Below, in pieces: positions 1-8,684 of a stretch of 38,331 bases of DNA (positions are counted from its first letter, which is position 1; each line of letters begins with the position of its first letter). Source of the stretch: JBBQSU01 sp038234815. GTDB lineage: Bacteria > Planctomycetota > Phycisphaerae > Tepidisphaerales > Tepidisphaeraceae. The stretch covers positions 1-38,331 of the forward strand of contig JBBQSU010000015.1 in the NCBI GenBank assembly GCA_038234815.1, in the 5' to 3' direction. Below the pieces are notes generated by a model. The model did no database searches and was not told the DNA's origin. It saw only the letters and a program-made list of their open reading frames with translations. The position numbers and the translations under genes are program-made.

Positions 1-841
1 CAGCGGCGTTGCCGATGGGAATGATCCCCGCAGGCCAGTCGGATCGCACGGCAAAGCGCGGCAATGGCGAGGCCAGCCATTCTCCGATGCGCTCGGAATC
101 GCTCATCCGATCCTTCAGCGACGCATTTTCTCGCACGATCGAGGCCCACATCGCGTTCAGATCCCCTTTAAACGAGCGCACCCTTGCAGCCGGAACGTTC
201 ATCGCCAGATTCCAGCGGTCGTTCTCGATCGCCGCCAGGCCGGCGTAATGCCCCTTCAGACCAAAAAGCTCGATGGTATCCCGCGGGCCTTTCACGTTGC
301 GCCAGTGCGATTTGATGCCGAGATCGCCGGTGAGGGGAGGCAACCGCGGCAACAACGCACCCTTGCCGTCGGCCAATAGCGCCACGTCCGCGACGATCTC
401 ACGGACCTCATTGGTGATTAGGTCTCGAACCCGCGCTAGAACGCCGGGCGGACAGTCGGAAGCCTGTCCGCTGCTAATACTTTCCAGAGATTCGCACCGC
501 GCCGGCTGGCAGACAGCCGCGCCGCAGGCCGCGGCTTCGGTCAATAGCCATTGGTCCATCACTGCCCGCGAAAGTCCCCACATCGGCGCGGGCAAATCCA
601 CCGCCACGGACGCGCCCGACATCGCATGGATGCTCGCCTTGTCCAATCGGACCGCAGACGGATGGCTCAGGCCCAATCGCGCCAGGACCGCAGCCCCCAA
701 GTTGCTCAGGCACTCGCCACAAACTTTTTCCCGGGGAAATCGAGATTGCTCGACAAGCGTGACAGACCAACCGGCCCGCGAGAGCAATAGTCCTGCAACG
801 CTCCCCGCAGGGCCGGCACCGATGATGAGCGCAGAAGCCAT
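1..841 (-). CDS. FAD-dependent oxidoreductase, geranylgeranyl-reductase-like (partial)
   Basis: The reading frame opens at an ATG whose complement lies at 839-841 and stays open to the left edge, so only the N-terminal 280 residues are present. The protein begins with a Rossmann dinucleotide-binding fold (GAGPAGS at about residues 7-13), followed at about residue 30 by the acidic residue that usually binds the ribose (LVEQS) and then by EKVCGECLS. That Cys-Gly-Glu segment is typical of the geranylgeranyl reductase / menaquinone reductase / halogenase group of flavoproteins. These enzymes reduce or oxidise lipids or aromatic substrates using FAD. The substrate cannot be told from this fragment. 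It lies about 100 bases downstream of the 946-1926 gene on the same strand and may be co-transcribed. No strong Shine-Dalgarno site was seen at the start. Confidence 0.8.
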   Translation of the reverse strand, partial: MASALIIGAGPAGSVAGLLLSRAGWSVTLVEQSRFPREKVCGECLSNLGAAVLARLGLSHPSAVRLDKASIHAMSGASVAVDLPAPMWGLSRAVMDQWLLTEAAACGAAVCQPARCESLESISSGQASDCPPGVLARVRDLITNEVREIVADVALLADGKGALLPRLPPLTGDLGIKSHWRNVKGPRDTIELFGLKGHYAGLAAIENDRWNLAMNVPAARVRSFKGDLNAMWASIVRENASLKDRMSDSERIGEWLASPLPRFAVRSDWPAGIIPIGNAA

Positions 842-945
842 GAAGTGAAGTACGGCCAAGAAACCCGCGCCGGCCAACCCCGACGCCCAGGCCCAAGGGG
901 AAATTAAAACGGCCCAATCAAACCCGCAAATGTCTCGGGCGATTC

Positions 946-1926
946 TTAAACCCGCGCCGGCTCGGTCGTCCCGGCGCGCTCCTTCAGGACGGCCATCTTT
1001 TCTTTCACTTCCTGGGCCACGCGCGTGTTGGGGAAATCGGCAATGATGATGTCACCCACCCGCGCCGCTTCGGTCCAGTTGTGATCCTGCACCGCCACCG
1101 AAAATTGCGTCCGAAGGCTGTTGAGCTTCTCTTTGAAAATCCCGCGGGCCGTTTCCTGCATCGATTCGGCCTCCGTCGGGGTCAGGTACAGGTCCAGTTT
1201 CTTCAGTATCTCGATGCTGCCGTCGATGTCCTTGCGCGTCACCGATTCGTGCCAGCTTTCCAGCAACTGCTTCTTGTGGGCTGTCCGCCGGGTTTCAATT
1301 TCACGCGGCAGATTCAGCACCTGCTCTACGTGCGGGAACTGCTCACGCAGGCGCTCGGCCTCGCGCGCGGCCAAGGCCCATTGCTCGCTACGGGCATGTT
1401 TGTCGATCACGCTGATGGCGTCGGTGATCTGCTGCTGCACCACTTCCTGCCGGCGGTCGTTAATCACGTCGCGCAGCCGATCAGCCTCCTGCTTATAACC
1501 AAACTGCACGCCAATCTCGTTGGCCAGCACCAGAGCCGCTTCCCAGTCGCTGAGCGACATCTCTTCCTTGATCGCCGACCGCAGGGCTTCCAGATCGCGC
1601 TTGCGATAGGCGATGGACTTGGCACGATCACTCAGCAGTTGCTGGTTGGAAACCATGTTCAATGTATTGGCCAGCTGCACCAGCTTGTCGTTGATCGGAC
1701 CCAGGGCATATCCCTGATCGTCCTTCCGGGCCTGTCGCGCGGCAGTGATCGACATCGTCACCGGCCAAGTCACCAGCACTGCCACCAGGCTCACCACCCC
1801 CGCCGCCAGCATCGTCAACCCCTGATGCGTGCTGGCGAAGTAAATCCCGACGCCGCAAAGGCCAACGGCAAGTATCAAAACGATCGCGTAAAGCCAGTTG
1901 AAATTGGGAAAGGATCGATTCTCCAC
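946..1926 (-). CDS. Hypothetical membrane-anchored protein with helical cytoplasmic domain
   Basis: I do not recognise this family. The product (326 aa from the chosen start) has two hydrophobic segments near the N terminus (WLYAIVLILAVGLCGVGIYF and the stretch starting LTMLAAGVVSLVAVL), then about 250 residues of charged, Glu/Arg/Lys/Gln-rich helical sequence that looks like a coiled coil or TPR-like repeats. The repeated pattern of W/A-E-A near 'DWEAALVLANEIG', 'QWALAAREAERLRE' and 'NWTEAARVGDIII' suggests three related helical hairpins. I chose the GTG at 1926 because GAGG lies five bases upstream; a GTG 12 codons earlier (1962) is in frame but has no ribosome site. A role in organising a membrane complex is possible but not shown by the sequence. 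Confidence 0.75.
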   Translation of the reverse strand: MENRSFPNFNWLYAIVLILAVGLCGVGIYFASTHQGLTMLAAGVVSLVAVLVTWPVTMSITAARQARKDDQGYALGPINDKLVQLANTLNMVSNQQLLSDRAKSIAYRKRDLEALRSAIKEEMSLSDWEAALVLANEIGVQFGYKQEADRLRDVINDRRQEVVQQQITDAISVIDKHARSEQWALAAREAERLREQFPHVEQVLNLPREIETRRTAHKKQLLESWHESVTRKDIDGSIEILKKLDLYLTPTEAESMQETARGIFKEKLNSLRTQFSVAVQDHNWTEAARVGDIIIADFPNTRVAQEVKEKMAVLKERAGTTEPARV

Positions 1927-2222
1927 GGTCACCTCAAGACGAAAACAGAGATGCGAGAACACGACGCAAAATGAGTGTAGAACTGCCTTTTCGACGTGTC
2001 AATAAATTTGGCGGGTGAAACGAAGCAAAGGGGTGGCATTATCTTGTGGGAAATGGTGGTTCAGTGGCATAGGCTGCCGGCCTGTGGCGGGACTCCGGCC
2101 CGATGCCCAGGGCCTGAATGCACCGGCAAACTGGCTGCTTCTCTGCCTGATGCCCCTGATCTGCTAAATCGGCGAAATCTGCGGTTCCAATTTGCCGGGT
2201 CAAATGTGTCGCATCCCCGGAA

Positions 2223-4760
2223 TCACGTCTCCCAGGCGCTGATTTCCCCACTGCCGGTACACCAATACGGTGCCCAGGCAAGGCCGACATACTGCACCTC
2301 AATATCAGACTTTTTCGGCCGCATGTCGATCGATTCGAACTGCTCGGTGCTCGCATCCAGCCGGGCGGCGATTTGATCGGTCTGCACCTTGATCTCCGCG
2401 GCCAGCTCGTCCAACCGCTGCTGCAGCACGTCGATCCTCCCCTCGGCTTCGCCCACATCACCCGATTCCTTCATGCTGCGGGTGACGCCCCGGGCCGTGG
2501 TGGTGGCCCGGCCGATCGTGCCGGCACTGACGGTCTTCCTCCCGAGGAACGCCCCCAGGATGGTCGCGCCGAAGGAAATCACCGTTTGCAGTTTGGCGGT
2601 GCTGGCCTGGCGCGACTGCGCATCACGGGCCAGTTCGGCCCGGCGAATCTGGTCATGCAAGGACGCCTCGCGGGCGGCATATTTTTCGCGGATTTTGGCC
2701 ACTTCCTCGTCGCGTTGCTCGCGCAACACCTGCCCGATACGGATGCGGAAATCGCGTTCGGATTCGCCGGGATGACTCAGTTCACCCGTTCCCGGGCTGC
2801 GCATCAACTGCATGGTTTTCGTGCGATAAAGCGTCTCGGCCAGCGACTTCTTGAAATCGTCGTAGATTTTCCCCTGGGCCGCCCGAGCCGGAAGCGGCGC
2901 GAATACCGCTTCTTCTTCCGAAGCATCGGCCAGGTCGGCTTCGGCTACCGCGTCATCGGTTGCCGACTGCCAATCCAGCAGCGCCGCGCCCTTGCCGAAC
3001 GGCGCAATCAGGCACGCCTTGTCCTGCGCGTGCAGGCCGGATTTGACATCGCTGAAATAGACCGTCGCCACGCCCACGGCTGCGGGCCGATACAACAGCT
3101 TTGCCCCCGCGGGCTGAACCGATCGAATGGGGACAAAACACTGCCGGATGTCGCCGGCGATCATGGGCTGAACCTTCTGCGCCTCCCGGGGCGTGAATGC
3201 TTCGGCGGGCGATGGTTTTGCCCCCGCCGGATCGGCACCCACCGGCCCTTGCGCCGCCGAAGTCGCGCTTTGTATCGTTGCCGAGGCCTGAGCAGCCGGC
3301 GCGACCGCCGGCGCAGCCTTCGGCGCTACCGGTGCGCTTGCCGCCGGCCGCTTCGGGTCCATCAATTGCTTGATCTGGCTGCGGGTGATCGGCCCGCGCA
3401 GGTAAGACAAGGCCCAGCGGGATTCAAACACCTGCGGGGCATTCTCCTTTACGTTGTTCATGAGGAAGACCCGGTTGCCCAGTCCGGCGAGAATTTGCTC
3501 CATGCGATTGCGATCAAACCCCGCAGTCTGGCCGGCGGCAGCGCCTTCCAGCCCGTCCAGCACGCGCATTTTGTCACGCTCGGTCTGCAAGCGGCCAATG
3601 AACCACGTTCCGGCGTTGGCCAGGCCCTTGTAGTCCAAATCCACCGGATTTTGCGTCGCCAGCACGATCCCCACCCCATAAGCCCGGGCCTGCTTCAATA
3701 GTGTCAATAGCGGCAATTTACTGGGCGGGTTCTGCACCGGCGGGAAATAGCCGAAAATCTCGTCCATGTAGAAGAGAGCGCGCAGACTGGTGGTGCCGGT
3801 TTGCGCTCGCGTCCAGCCAAGCAATTGATTCAGCAGGAGCGACACGAAGAACATGCGCTCGGCGTCGGCCAGGTGGGCGATGGAGAAGATCGACACCCGC
3901 GGCTTGCCCTGCGGGGTGTAAAGTAGGCGGCCGATGTCCAGCGGCTCGCCGTTCAGCCAGTTTTCAAATCCCGGCGCGGCCAGCAGATTGTTCAATTTCA
4001 TCGCCAGTGTGAATCGCTCCTTCTGCGGGAAGAACGAATCGACATCCAGCACACCAATGCGCTCGATCGGCGGAACCTGAATCTGCTGGATCAGTCCGCC
4101 AAGATCGAGGTCTTTTCCGGCTTTCCAGGACTGATTGAGCAGTGTGGAAATAAGAATATGCTCGCGGCTCTGCACTGGATCGGCGTCGATGCCGATAAGG
4201 CCCAGCACGCTGGTGGCTGTAGTGCGAATCTGATCCTGAAGCAATTCGCCGTCTTCCAGCACGGCGGCGTTGGGGGCGGTGAATGCCTTGAGAATTGCCA
4301 CCGGCAGCCCGGCATTGGACCCGGGCGTATAGATCGAAAAATCCGCCTTCTCCTTCAGCAGTCGGATACGGTTGCCGTCCTCTCCCCAGTCGGACAGACC
4401 TTTTTTCCAGAAGTCGGCCTGTTGCTGGGCGAATTGATCGGGGGTTAATCCCTTGCGGGCGGCGTCGTCTTCATTGATCCACGGGCGAAAATCTTTGGCC
4501 AGCAGATCGGGAAAAGTGAGCAGGAGGTTGCCGAGGTCGCCTTTGGGGTCGATGACGATCGCGGGGATGCCATCGATCGCCGCCTCTTCCAGCAGGTTGA
4601 TGCACAAGCCGGTTTTCCCGCTTCCGGTCATGCCGACGCAGACCGCGTGCGTTACCAGGTCCTTGGCGTCATACATGATCGGCCCGGGCAGACGCTTGCG
4701 GGTCTGAAGATCGTACGGACTGCCAAGATAAAACTGGCCCAGCAACTCAAAATCCTGCAT
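2223..4760 (-). CDS. HerA/FtsK-like P-loop ATPase with C-terminal coiled coil
   Basis: An 845-aa ATPase. A Walker A motif (GMTGSGKT, residues 43-50) is followed by VIDPKGDL (70-77) and a Walker B strand ending FYMDE (about 330-334). Then comes LATQNPVDLDYKGLANAG, the sensor-like segment of the HerA/DUF87 group of hexameric motors. A Pro/Ala-rich linker near residues 475-520 leads to a C-terminal part with charged coiled coils (about 660-710 and 760-810) around a small-residue hydrophobic stretch (VISFGATILGAFLGRK). HerA-group enzymes pump DNA or act in defence and conjugation systems, but no NurA nuclease or other partner sits beside it, so the role is open. AAGGAG lies eight bases before the ATG at 4760. 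nadC ends about 95 bases upstream. Confidence 0.85.
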   Translation of the reverse strand: MQDFELLGQFYLGSPYDLQTRKRLPGPIMYDAKDLVTHAVCVGMTGSGKTGLCINLLEEAAIDGIPAIVIDPKGDLGNLLLTFPDLLAKDFRPWINEDDAARKGLTPDQFAQQQADFWKKGLSDWGEDGNRIRLLKEKADFSIYTPGSNAGLPVAILKAFTAPNAAVLEDGELLQDQIRTTATSVLGLIGIDADPVQSREHILISTLLNQSWKAGKDLDLGGLIQQIQVPPIERIGVLDVDSFFPQKERFTLAMKLNNLLAAPGFENWLNGEPLDIGRLLYTPQGKPRVSIFSIAHLADAERMFFVSLLLNQLLGWTRAQTGTTSLRALFYMDEIFGYFPPVQNPPSKLPLLTLLKQARAYGVGIVLATQNPVDLDYKGLANAGTWFIGRLQTERDKMRVLDGLEGAAAGQTAGFDRNRMEQILAGLGNRVFLMNNVKENAPQVFESRWALSYLRGPITRSQIKQLMDPKRPAASAPVAPKAAPAVAPAAQASATIQSATSAAQGPVGADPAGAKPSPAEAFTPREAQKVQPMIAGDIRQCFVPIRSVQPAGAKLLYRPAAVGVATVYFSDVKSGLHAQDKACLIAPFGKGAALLDWQSATDDAVAEADLADASEEEAVFAPLPARAAQGKIYDDFKKSLAETLYRTKTMQLMRSPGTGELSHPGESERDFRIRIGQVLREQRDEEVAKIREKYAAREASLHDQIRRAELARDAQSRQASTAKLQTVISFGATILGAFLGRKTVSAGTIGRATTTARGVTRSMKESGDVGEAEGRIDVLQQRLDELAAEIKVQTDQIAARLDASTEQFESIDMRPKKSDIEVQYVGLAWAPYWCTGSGEISAWET

Positions 4761-4855
4761 GAGACGCGCTCCTTAAATGCTGGCGGGCATTCTAGCCACG
4801 AGCAGGCGATGGGCGTAGGGATGATTCTTAAGAAAACTGGGCCGGCGAGCGCCGA

Positions 4856-5773
4856 TCACTGGATGTCCAACCCGATATCCAGCGCCGGGGCCGAATGCGT
4901 CAGGGCGCCGATCGAAATCCGCTCAACGCCCGTCTCGGCGATCGCGCGCACGGTTTTCAGCGTCACCCCGCCACTGGCTTCCAGCGCGGTGGTTTGCCGC
5001 CGACCGGCCTGATCGCGCAACTTAACGGCGCGGCGCATGGTTGGACGGTCCATGTTGTCCAGCAGGATCACGTCAATCCCCTTCACCTTCAGTACCTGCT
5101 CTAACTGATCGAGCGTATCGACCTCCACTTCCACGAGGCGTCTTGCGTCTTCCCTGCGGCAGGTATTGACGACGTCTTGCACGAATGCGGGGATGGCTGG
5201 CAACGGAATCTTCGCAAGGTGATTGTCTTTGACGAGCAGCCCGTCATAAAGCCCGAACCGGTGGTTCATCCCCCCGCCACACCGCACGGCGTATTTGTCG
5301 AGCAGGCGATGCCCGGGCAGCGTTTTTCGCGTATCGACGATTCTTGTCGGCAGTCCGGCGACCGCCTGGACATAGCAGTGCGTATGCGTCGCCACCCCGC
5401 CACATCGTTGCAGGAAATTCAGGATGACCCGTTCGGCAGAGAGCAGCGAGCGCATCGGCCCGCGAACGTGCAACAACGGTCGTCGCGGCTTGTCGGTATA
5501 CGTTGCTTCGATGGCCTCGACCGGTTGACCGGCGATGGGCTCGACGGACAGTTTGCTGTCGTACATCCGGCAGACCATCTTGACGATGGGCAGGGCGCAA
5601 ACCACGCCGGGTTCTTTCTGCACCAGCGTGCCGCGACCAAGTGCGTTGGCCCCGATCATCAATCGGCTGGTCACGTCGTCCTTGCCCAAATCCTCTTCCC
5701 GGGCCAGGGCAATGAGCGGCTGGAGCTTGGAGAAAGGCAGAAAAGCCGCGGTCTTGCCGATTGGGTTCTTCAT
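4856..5773 (-). CDS. nadC: Nicotinate-nucleotide pyrophosphorylase (carboxylating)
   Basis: NadC converts quinolinate and PRPP to nicotinate mononucleotide, CO2 and pyrophosphate in de novo NAD synthesis. The 305-aa protein has normal family length. Visible family motifs are DVTSRL near the N terminus, the PGVVCALP segment, TRKTLPGHRLLDKYAV with the PRPP-binding Arg and Lys, GGGMNHRFGLYD, KDNHL, EVEVDTLDQ, ILLDNM and the closing barrel strands LEASGGV and ISIGALTHSAP. The start ATG (complement at 5771-5773) directly follows the stop codon of the Amt-like gene, so the two are probably translationally coupled. A GGGAAG lies upstream inside the preceding gene. No nadA or nadB is seen in the window. 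Confidence 0.95.
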   Translation of the reverse strand: MKNPIGKTAAFLPFSKLQPLIALAREEDLGKDDVTSRLMIGANALGRGTLVQKEPGVVCALPIVKMVCRMYDSKLSVEPIAGQPVEAIEATYTDKPRRPLLHVRGPMRSLLSAERVILNFLQRCGGVATHTHCYVQAVAGLPTRIVDTRKTLPGHRLLDKYAVRCGGGMNHRFGLYDGLLVKDNHLAKIPLPAIPAFVQDVVNTCRREDARRLVEVEVDTLDQLEQVLKVKGIDVILLDNMDRPTMRRAVKLRDQAGRRQTTALEASGGVTLKTVRAIAETGVERISIGALTHSAPALDIGLDIQ

Positions 5774-6940
5774 TCAGGCTTCCCGCATGTGGTAGCTTTT
5801 GATCATCGTCTGCTGAAAATCGGGATAGGCGTTGATTTCGTGTTCGGCCAGATCAAGCCCGTCGTATTCGTCGGCTTCGCTGGATCGAATTCCGAAGAAC
5901 CGATCGAACAAGGCGCAGCAAACTGCCGAGGCGACGAAGGCCAAAGCGCTGATGGCGATCATCCCGAGGATTTGATATCCGGCCTGTCGCAGCACAGCGT
6001 GATAATCCGGCCAGCCCGCGACCGCAACCAGCAGCAGTCCGAGCTTAGCGCCGACGGATTGCACGACGATCAGCCCGCTGGGATCGTCGATGCGGAAGAA
6101 CGTGTCGAGCTTGATGGTGGCCCAGGTGGCCAGCAGTCCGGCCAGCGCGCCGCCTGCCACCGCGACCGGTGTGGGCAACATCGACCCCGCGGGCAGCATC
6201 GACATGGCGCCGGCCAGCAATCCGCCGCCGCACAATAGCACGTCGGCCTTGCCGAATCGCCAGTAGGCAAACAGCAGCGCAGCCATCGCCCCGGCGCTAC
6301 CGGCCAGCAGCAAGTGCAGCGGGGCGACGTGCGGATCAGTCACGCCGATGAATCCGATCCAGCCCAGCCACATCAATACCAATCCCGTCATCGCCAGGGG
6401 CAGGTTGTGGCCGGGGATCATGCTGGCCGAGCCGTCGCGGTGATATTTGCCATTCCGCGGACCGGCCCACCGTGAAATAACGAGTGCGCAGACCGCGCAG
6501 GCCAAGAGCGGCCCGCAAGCGCCTGAATCGTCGGCGTATCCCAGTTGTTCCAGCCACCCGCTGGCTTGCCAGTGCATGATGATCGGCAGGATCACCCCGC
6601 CCATCAGCAAGGACAGAATCGCGACCGACCAGAACCGCGCGCGTTCACCGGCGGCCCCGGCGATCACTCCCGTCGCCAAAAGTGGCAGGCCCACTGTGTA
6701 GAATTTCTGATCGGTCACCTGCGCAAATAGAAGTCGCCAGTCACAACTGGCCCAGCCGTTGCCCTCTCCACCGGCGAGGCTGGCCCCCACTGCCCAGAAA
6801 CTCAATACCACCAACACCACATCGACCAGCGTGCGTAAGACCGTCCCGGCGGCGTTTTTCGAGCGCGCCAAGCCCGACAAGTACATCAACATTCCCACGC
6901 GCACCAGCAATACCGTCGCCAGAAAAATCAGGATTTCCAT
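5774..6940 (-). CDS. Amt/Rh-family membrane protein lacking the twin pore histidines
   Basis: About eleven hydrophobic segments and several Amt signatures identify the family: GLARSKNA after helix 1, AGAAGERARF, GHNLPLAMTG followed by WLGWIGF, a DDP motif before a late helix, and a C-terminal tail ending GLDLAEHEINAYPDFQQ. Aligned by eye with E. coli AmtB, the residue matching His168 is Leu (GACGPLL region, about residue 145 or 146) and the residue matching His318 is Gln (VVQSVG, about residue 294). Canonical Amt channels need these two histidines for ammonium conduction. The ATG at 6940 is preferred since it opens just before helix 1; an in-frame TTG at 6967 is the alternative, and neither has a clear ribosome site. 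It abuts nadC. It may be a sensor or an altered transporter. Confidence 0.8.
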   Translation of the reverse strand: MEILIFLATVLLVRVGMLMYLSGLARSKNAAGTVLRTLVDVVLVVLSFWAVGASLAGGEGNGWASCDWRLLFAQVTDQKFYTVGLPLLATGVIAGAAGERARFWSVAILSLLMGGVILPIIMHWQASGWLEQLGYADDSGACGPLLACAVCALVISRWAGPRNGKYHRDGSASMIPGHNLPLAMTGLVLMWLGWIGFIGVTDPHVAPLHLLLAGSAGAMAALLFAYWRFGKADVLLCGGGLLAGAMSMLPAGSMLPTPVAVAGGALAGLLATWATIKLDTFFRIDDPSGLIVVQSVGAKLGLLLVAVAGWPDYHAVLRQAGYQILGMIAISALAFVASAVCCALFDRFFGIRSSEADEYDGLDLAEHEINAYPDFQQTMIKSYHMREA

Positions 6941-7043
6941 AACGGATGCAGGTTGTACCAAAGCCAAGGAACTTGCGACAGTCGATCACCGCTTTGCCGA
7001 CGCGCCGATGCAACAAGCCAATGCAACAACAAGCCCGCCGGCA

Positions 7044-7841
7044 TTACTTGAACAGCTCATCGAAGAAATCCTTCATCGCGGCCCAGGAACGGTGATCCGC
7101 CGATTCGTTATAGGCGATCCCGGGAATGCCGTGCTTGTCGGCCGAGGGATTGGTAAACGAGTGCATCGCCCCGCTGTACCGGACGATCTGGAAATCGGCC
7201 TTGGCCTTGCTGAGTTGATTTTCCAGGGCGTCCACCTGCGCGATGGGCACCATCGGATCGGCGGCGCCGGTGCAGATGAGGAACTTGGCCTTGATCGTGT
7301 CGGCGGGCTGGCCGGGCATTTCCAGCCCGCCATGAAAACTGACCACCCCGGCCAGATCGGCCCCGCTTCGCGCTAGTTCGATAACCGTCGTTCCGCCAAA
7401 GCAATAACCGATCGCGGCGATTTTGGACCGGTCGAGCGTGGCCTCGGCGGTGTCGGTCATGGCCTTCAGCCCCGCCAGCGCCCGGGCGCGCAGCTTCGGT
7501 CGATCGTCCCGAATCGCCGCGAGCTTGGCGGCTTCCTTCGGGTCCTGCGTGACTTTCCCATCACCATACATATCAATCGCGAAAGCGTAATAGCCCAGTT
7601 CGGCCAGTTGCCGCGCGCGGCCCTTGGCATAATCATCCAGGCCCCACCATTCGGGCACCACCAGCACGCCGGGCCGCGGGCCGGACTTGGCATCATCCAC
7701 CGCGACAAAACCCTTGCAGACCACGTCGCCGTCCTTGTATTCGACCGTGCGCGTTTTCACCTCGGCATAACCTGCGCTACTCAACAGGAGAAAAGCAAAC
7801 ACTCCAAACAAAACGCCAACGCTGACCTTGAAATTGCGCAT
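7044..7841 (-). CDS. Secreted dienelactone hydrolase family protein
   Basis: A 265-aa alpha/beta hydrolase. The N terminus is a signal peptide (basic MRNFK, hydrophobic core, likely cut after AGYA). The dienelactone hydrolase catalytic triad is visible: Cys147 in GYCFGG, Asp195 in GAADPMVP and His227 in AMHSFTNP. An early VVPEWWGL segment also fits the family. Such enzymes hydrolyse lactones or esters; export to the periplasm points to a general esterase role rather than chloroaromatic degradation, but the substrate is unknown. AGAGGA lies five bases before the ATG. It follows the ABC ATPase by 24 bases and probably belongs to the mfd transcription unit. Confidence 0.9.
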   Translation of the reverse strand: MRNFKVSVGVLFGVFAFLLLSSAGYAEVKTRTVEYKDGDVVCKGFVAVDDAKSGPRPGVLVVPEWWGLDDYAKGRARQLAELGYYAFAIDMYGDGKVTQDPKEAAKLAAIRDDRPKLRARALAGLKAMTDTAEATLDRSKIAAIGYCFGGTTVIELARSGADLAGVVSFHGGLEMPGQPADTIKAKFLICTGAADPMVPIAQVDALENQLSKAKADFQIVRYSGAMHSFTNPSADKHGIPGIAYNESADHRSWAAMKDFFDELFK

Positions 7842-7865
7842 ATGATCCTCTTTGTTATTGAGAGT

Positions 7866-8684
7866 CTATTTCATCCATTTACCGCTCTTAGGCAGCCGCT
7901 TGACGGACCAATGATAGCGCCCGCCGACGCGCCTGACTTGCACCGCACAGTCATATGCCTGCGACAGTCGCTTTCCGGTTAAGACGCCCGCCGGCCGGCC
8001 CGCGGCCACCGCCCGACCGTCTTTCAATAGTAGCACCGTCGATGTTGCCTGCGGAAGTTCCTCAAGATGGTGGGTAATCATCAGCAGCGCGAGTTGCCCG
8101 GCGTGTGCCTGCAATAGCCGATCGATCGACGCCATCACCATCTCGCGCGCCGGCAGATCAAGCCCGGCAGTCGGCTCATCGAGAATGAGCAGCTTCGGGC
8201 GCACAACCAGCGCGCGGGCAATCAGACAACGCACGCGCTCGCCGGTGCTGAGCGTGCCAAAGGCGTGCCCTTTCACACGCGTCAGGCCCAGGGCGTCGAT
8301 CAACTCCGCAGACCGCTTGCGCATCACCCGATCGGCTCGGTCGTAAAGGTTGATCGTTCCGAAGAATCCGGTCAAAACCACCTCTTCGGTCGTCGTCGCG
8401 GGGTCTGTGTCGATCAGGGCATTGGGCTGAACGATCCGCACGACCTTGCGGAGTTCGACCAGGCTGGTTTGGCCGAAGGTCTGATCGAACAGGCTCACCC
8501 GTCCTTCGGTGGGCCATTGCTGGCCAAGCAGCACGCGCGCCAGTGTGCTTTTTCCGCTGCCGTTCGGACCCAACAGCGCCGCGCAGGCCCCTTGCGGCAC
8601 GCGCCAGTCGATCTTTCGCAGCAGCCAGTCACGGCCCACGCGCAGGCCCACCTGCTCAAGGTGAATGGCGTCGGGGAGCTTCAT
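7866..8684 (-). CDS. Orphan ABC transporter ATP-binding protein
   Basis: A 272-aa nucleotide-binding subunit with Walker A (GPNGSGKS, residues 39-46), signature LSTGERVR in place of LSGGQ, Walker B LLILDEPTAGLD and the switch histidine in MITHH. The LSTGE signature and the layout resemble the ModF/YlmA-like ATPases, which are often encoded without a membrane partner. No permease or binding-protein gene is adjacent, so its partner is unknown and it may act alone or with a distant permease. Its ATG overlaps the mfd stop codon in an ATGA (8681-8684), implying translational coupling to mfd. The C-terminal 30 residues are basic (ending KSGKWMK). Confidence 0.88.
   Translation of the reverse strand: MKLPDAIHLEQVGLRVGRDWLLRKIDWRVPQGACAALLGPNGSGKSTLARVLLGQQWPTEGRVSLFDQTFGQTSLVELRKVVRIVQPNALIDTDPATTTEEVVLTGFFGTINLYDRADRVMRKRSAELIDALGLTRVKGHAFGTLSTGERVRCLIARALVVRPKLLILDEPTAGLDLPAREMVMASIDRLLQAHAGQLALLMITHHLEELPQATSTVLLLKDGRAVAAGRPAGVLTGKRLSQAYDCAVQVRRVGGRYHWSVKRLPKSGKWMK

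Noticed and set aside
5177..6238. A 353-codon open frame opposite nadC and the Amt-like gene
   Set aside because: It crosses the junction of two well-supported minus-strand genes and has shadow-type composition.
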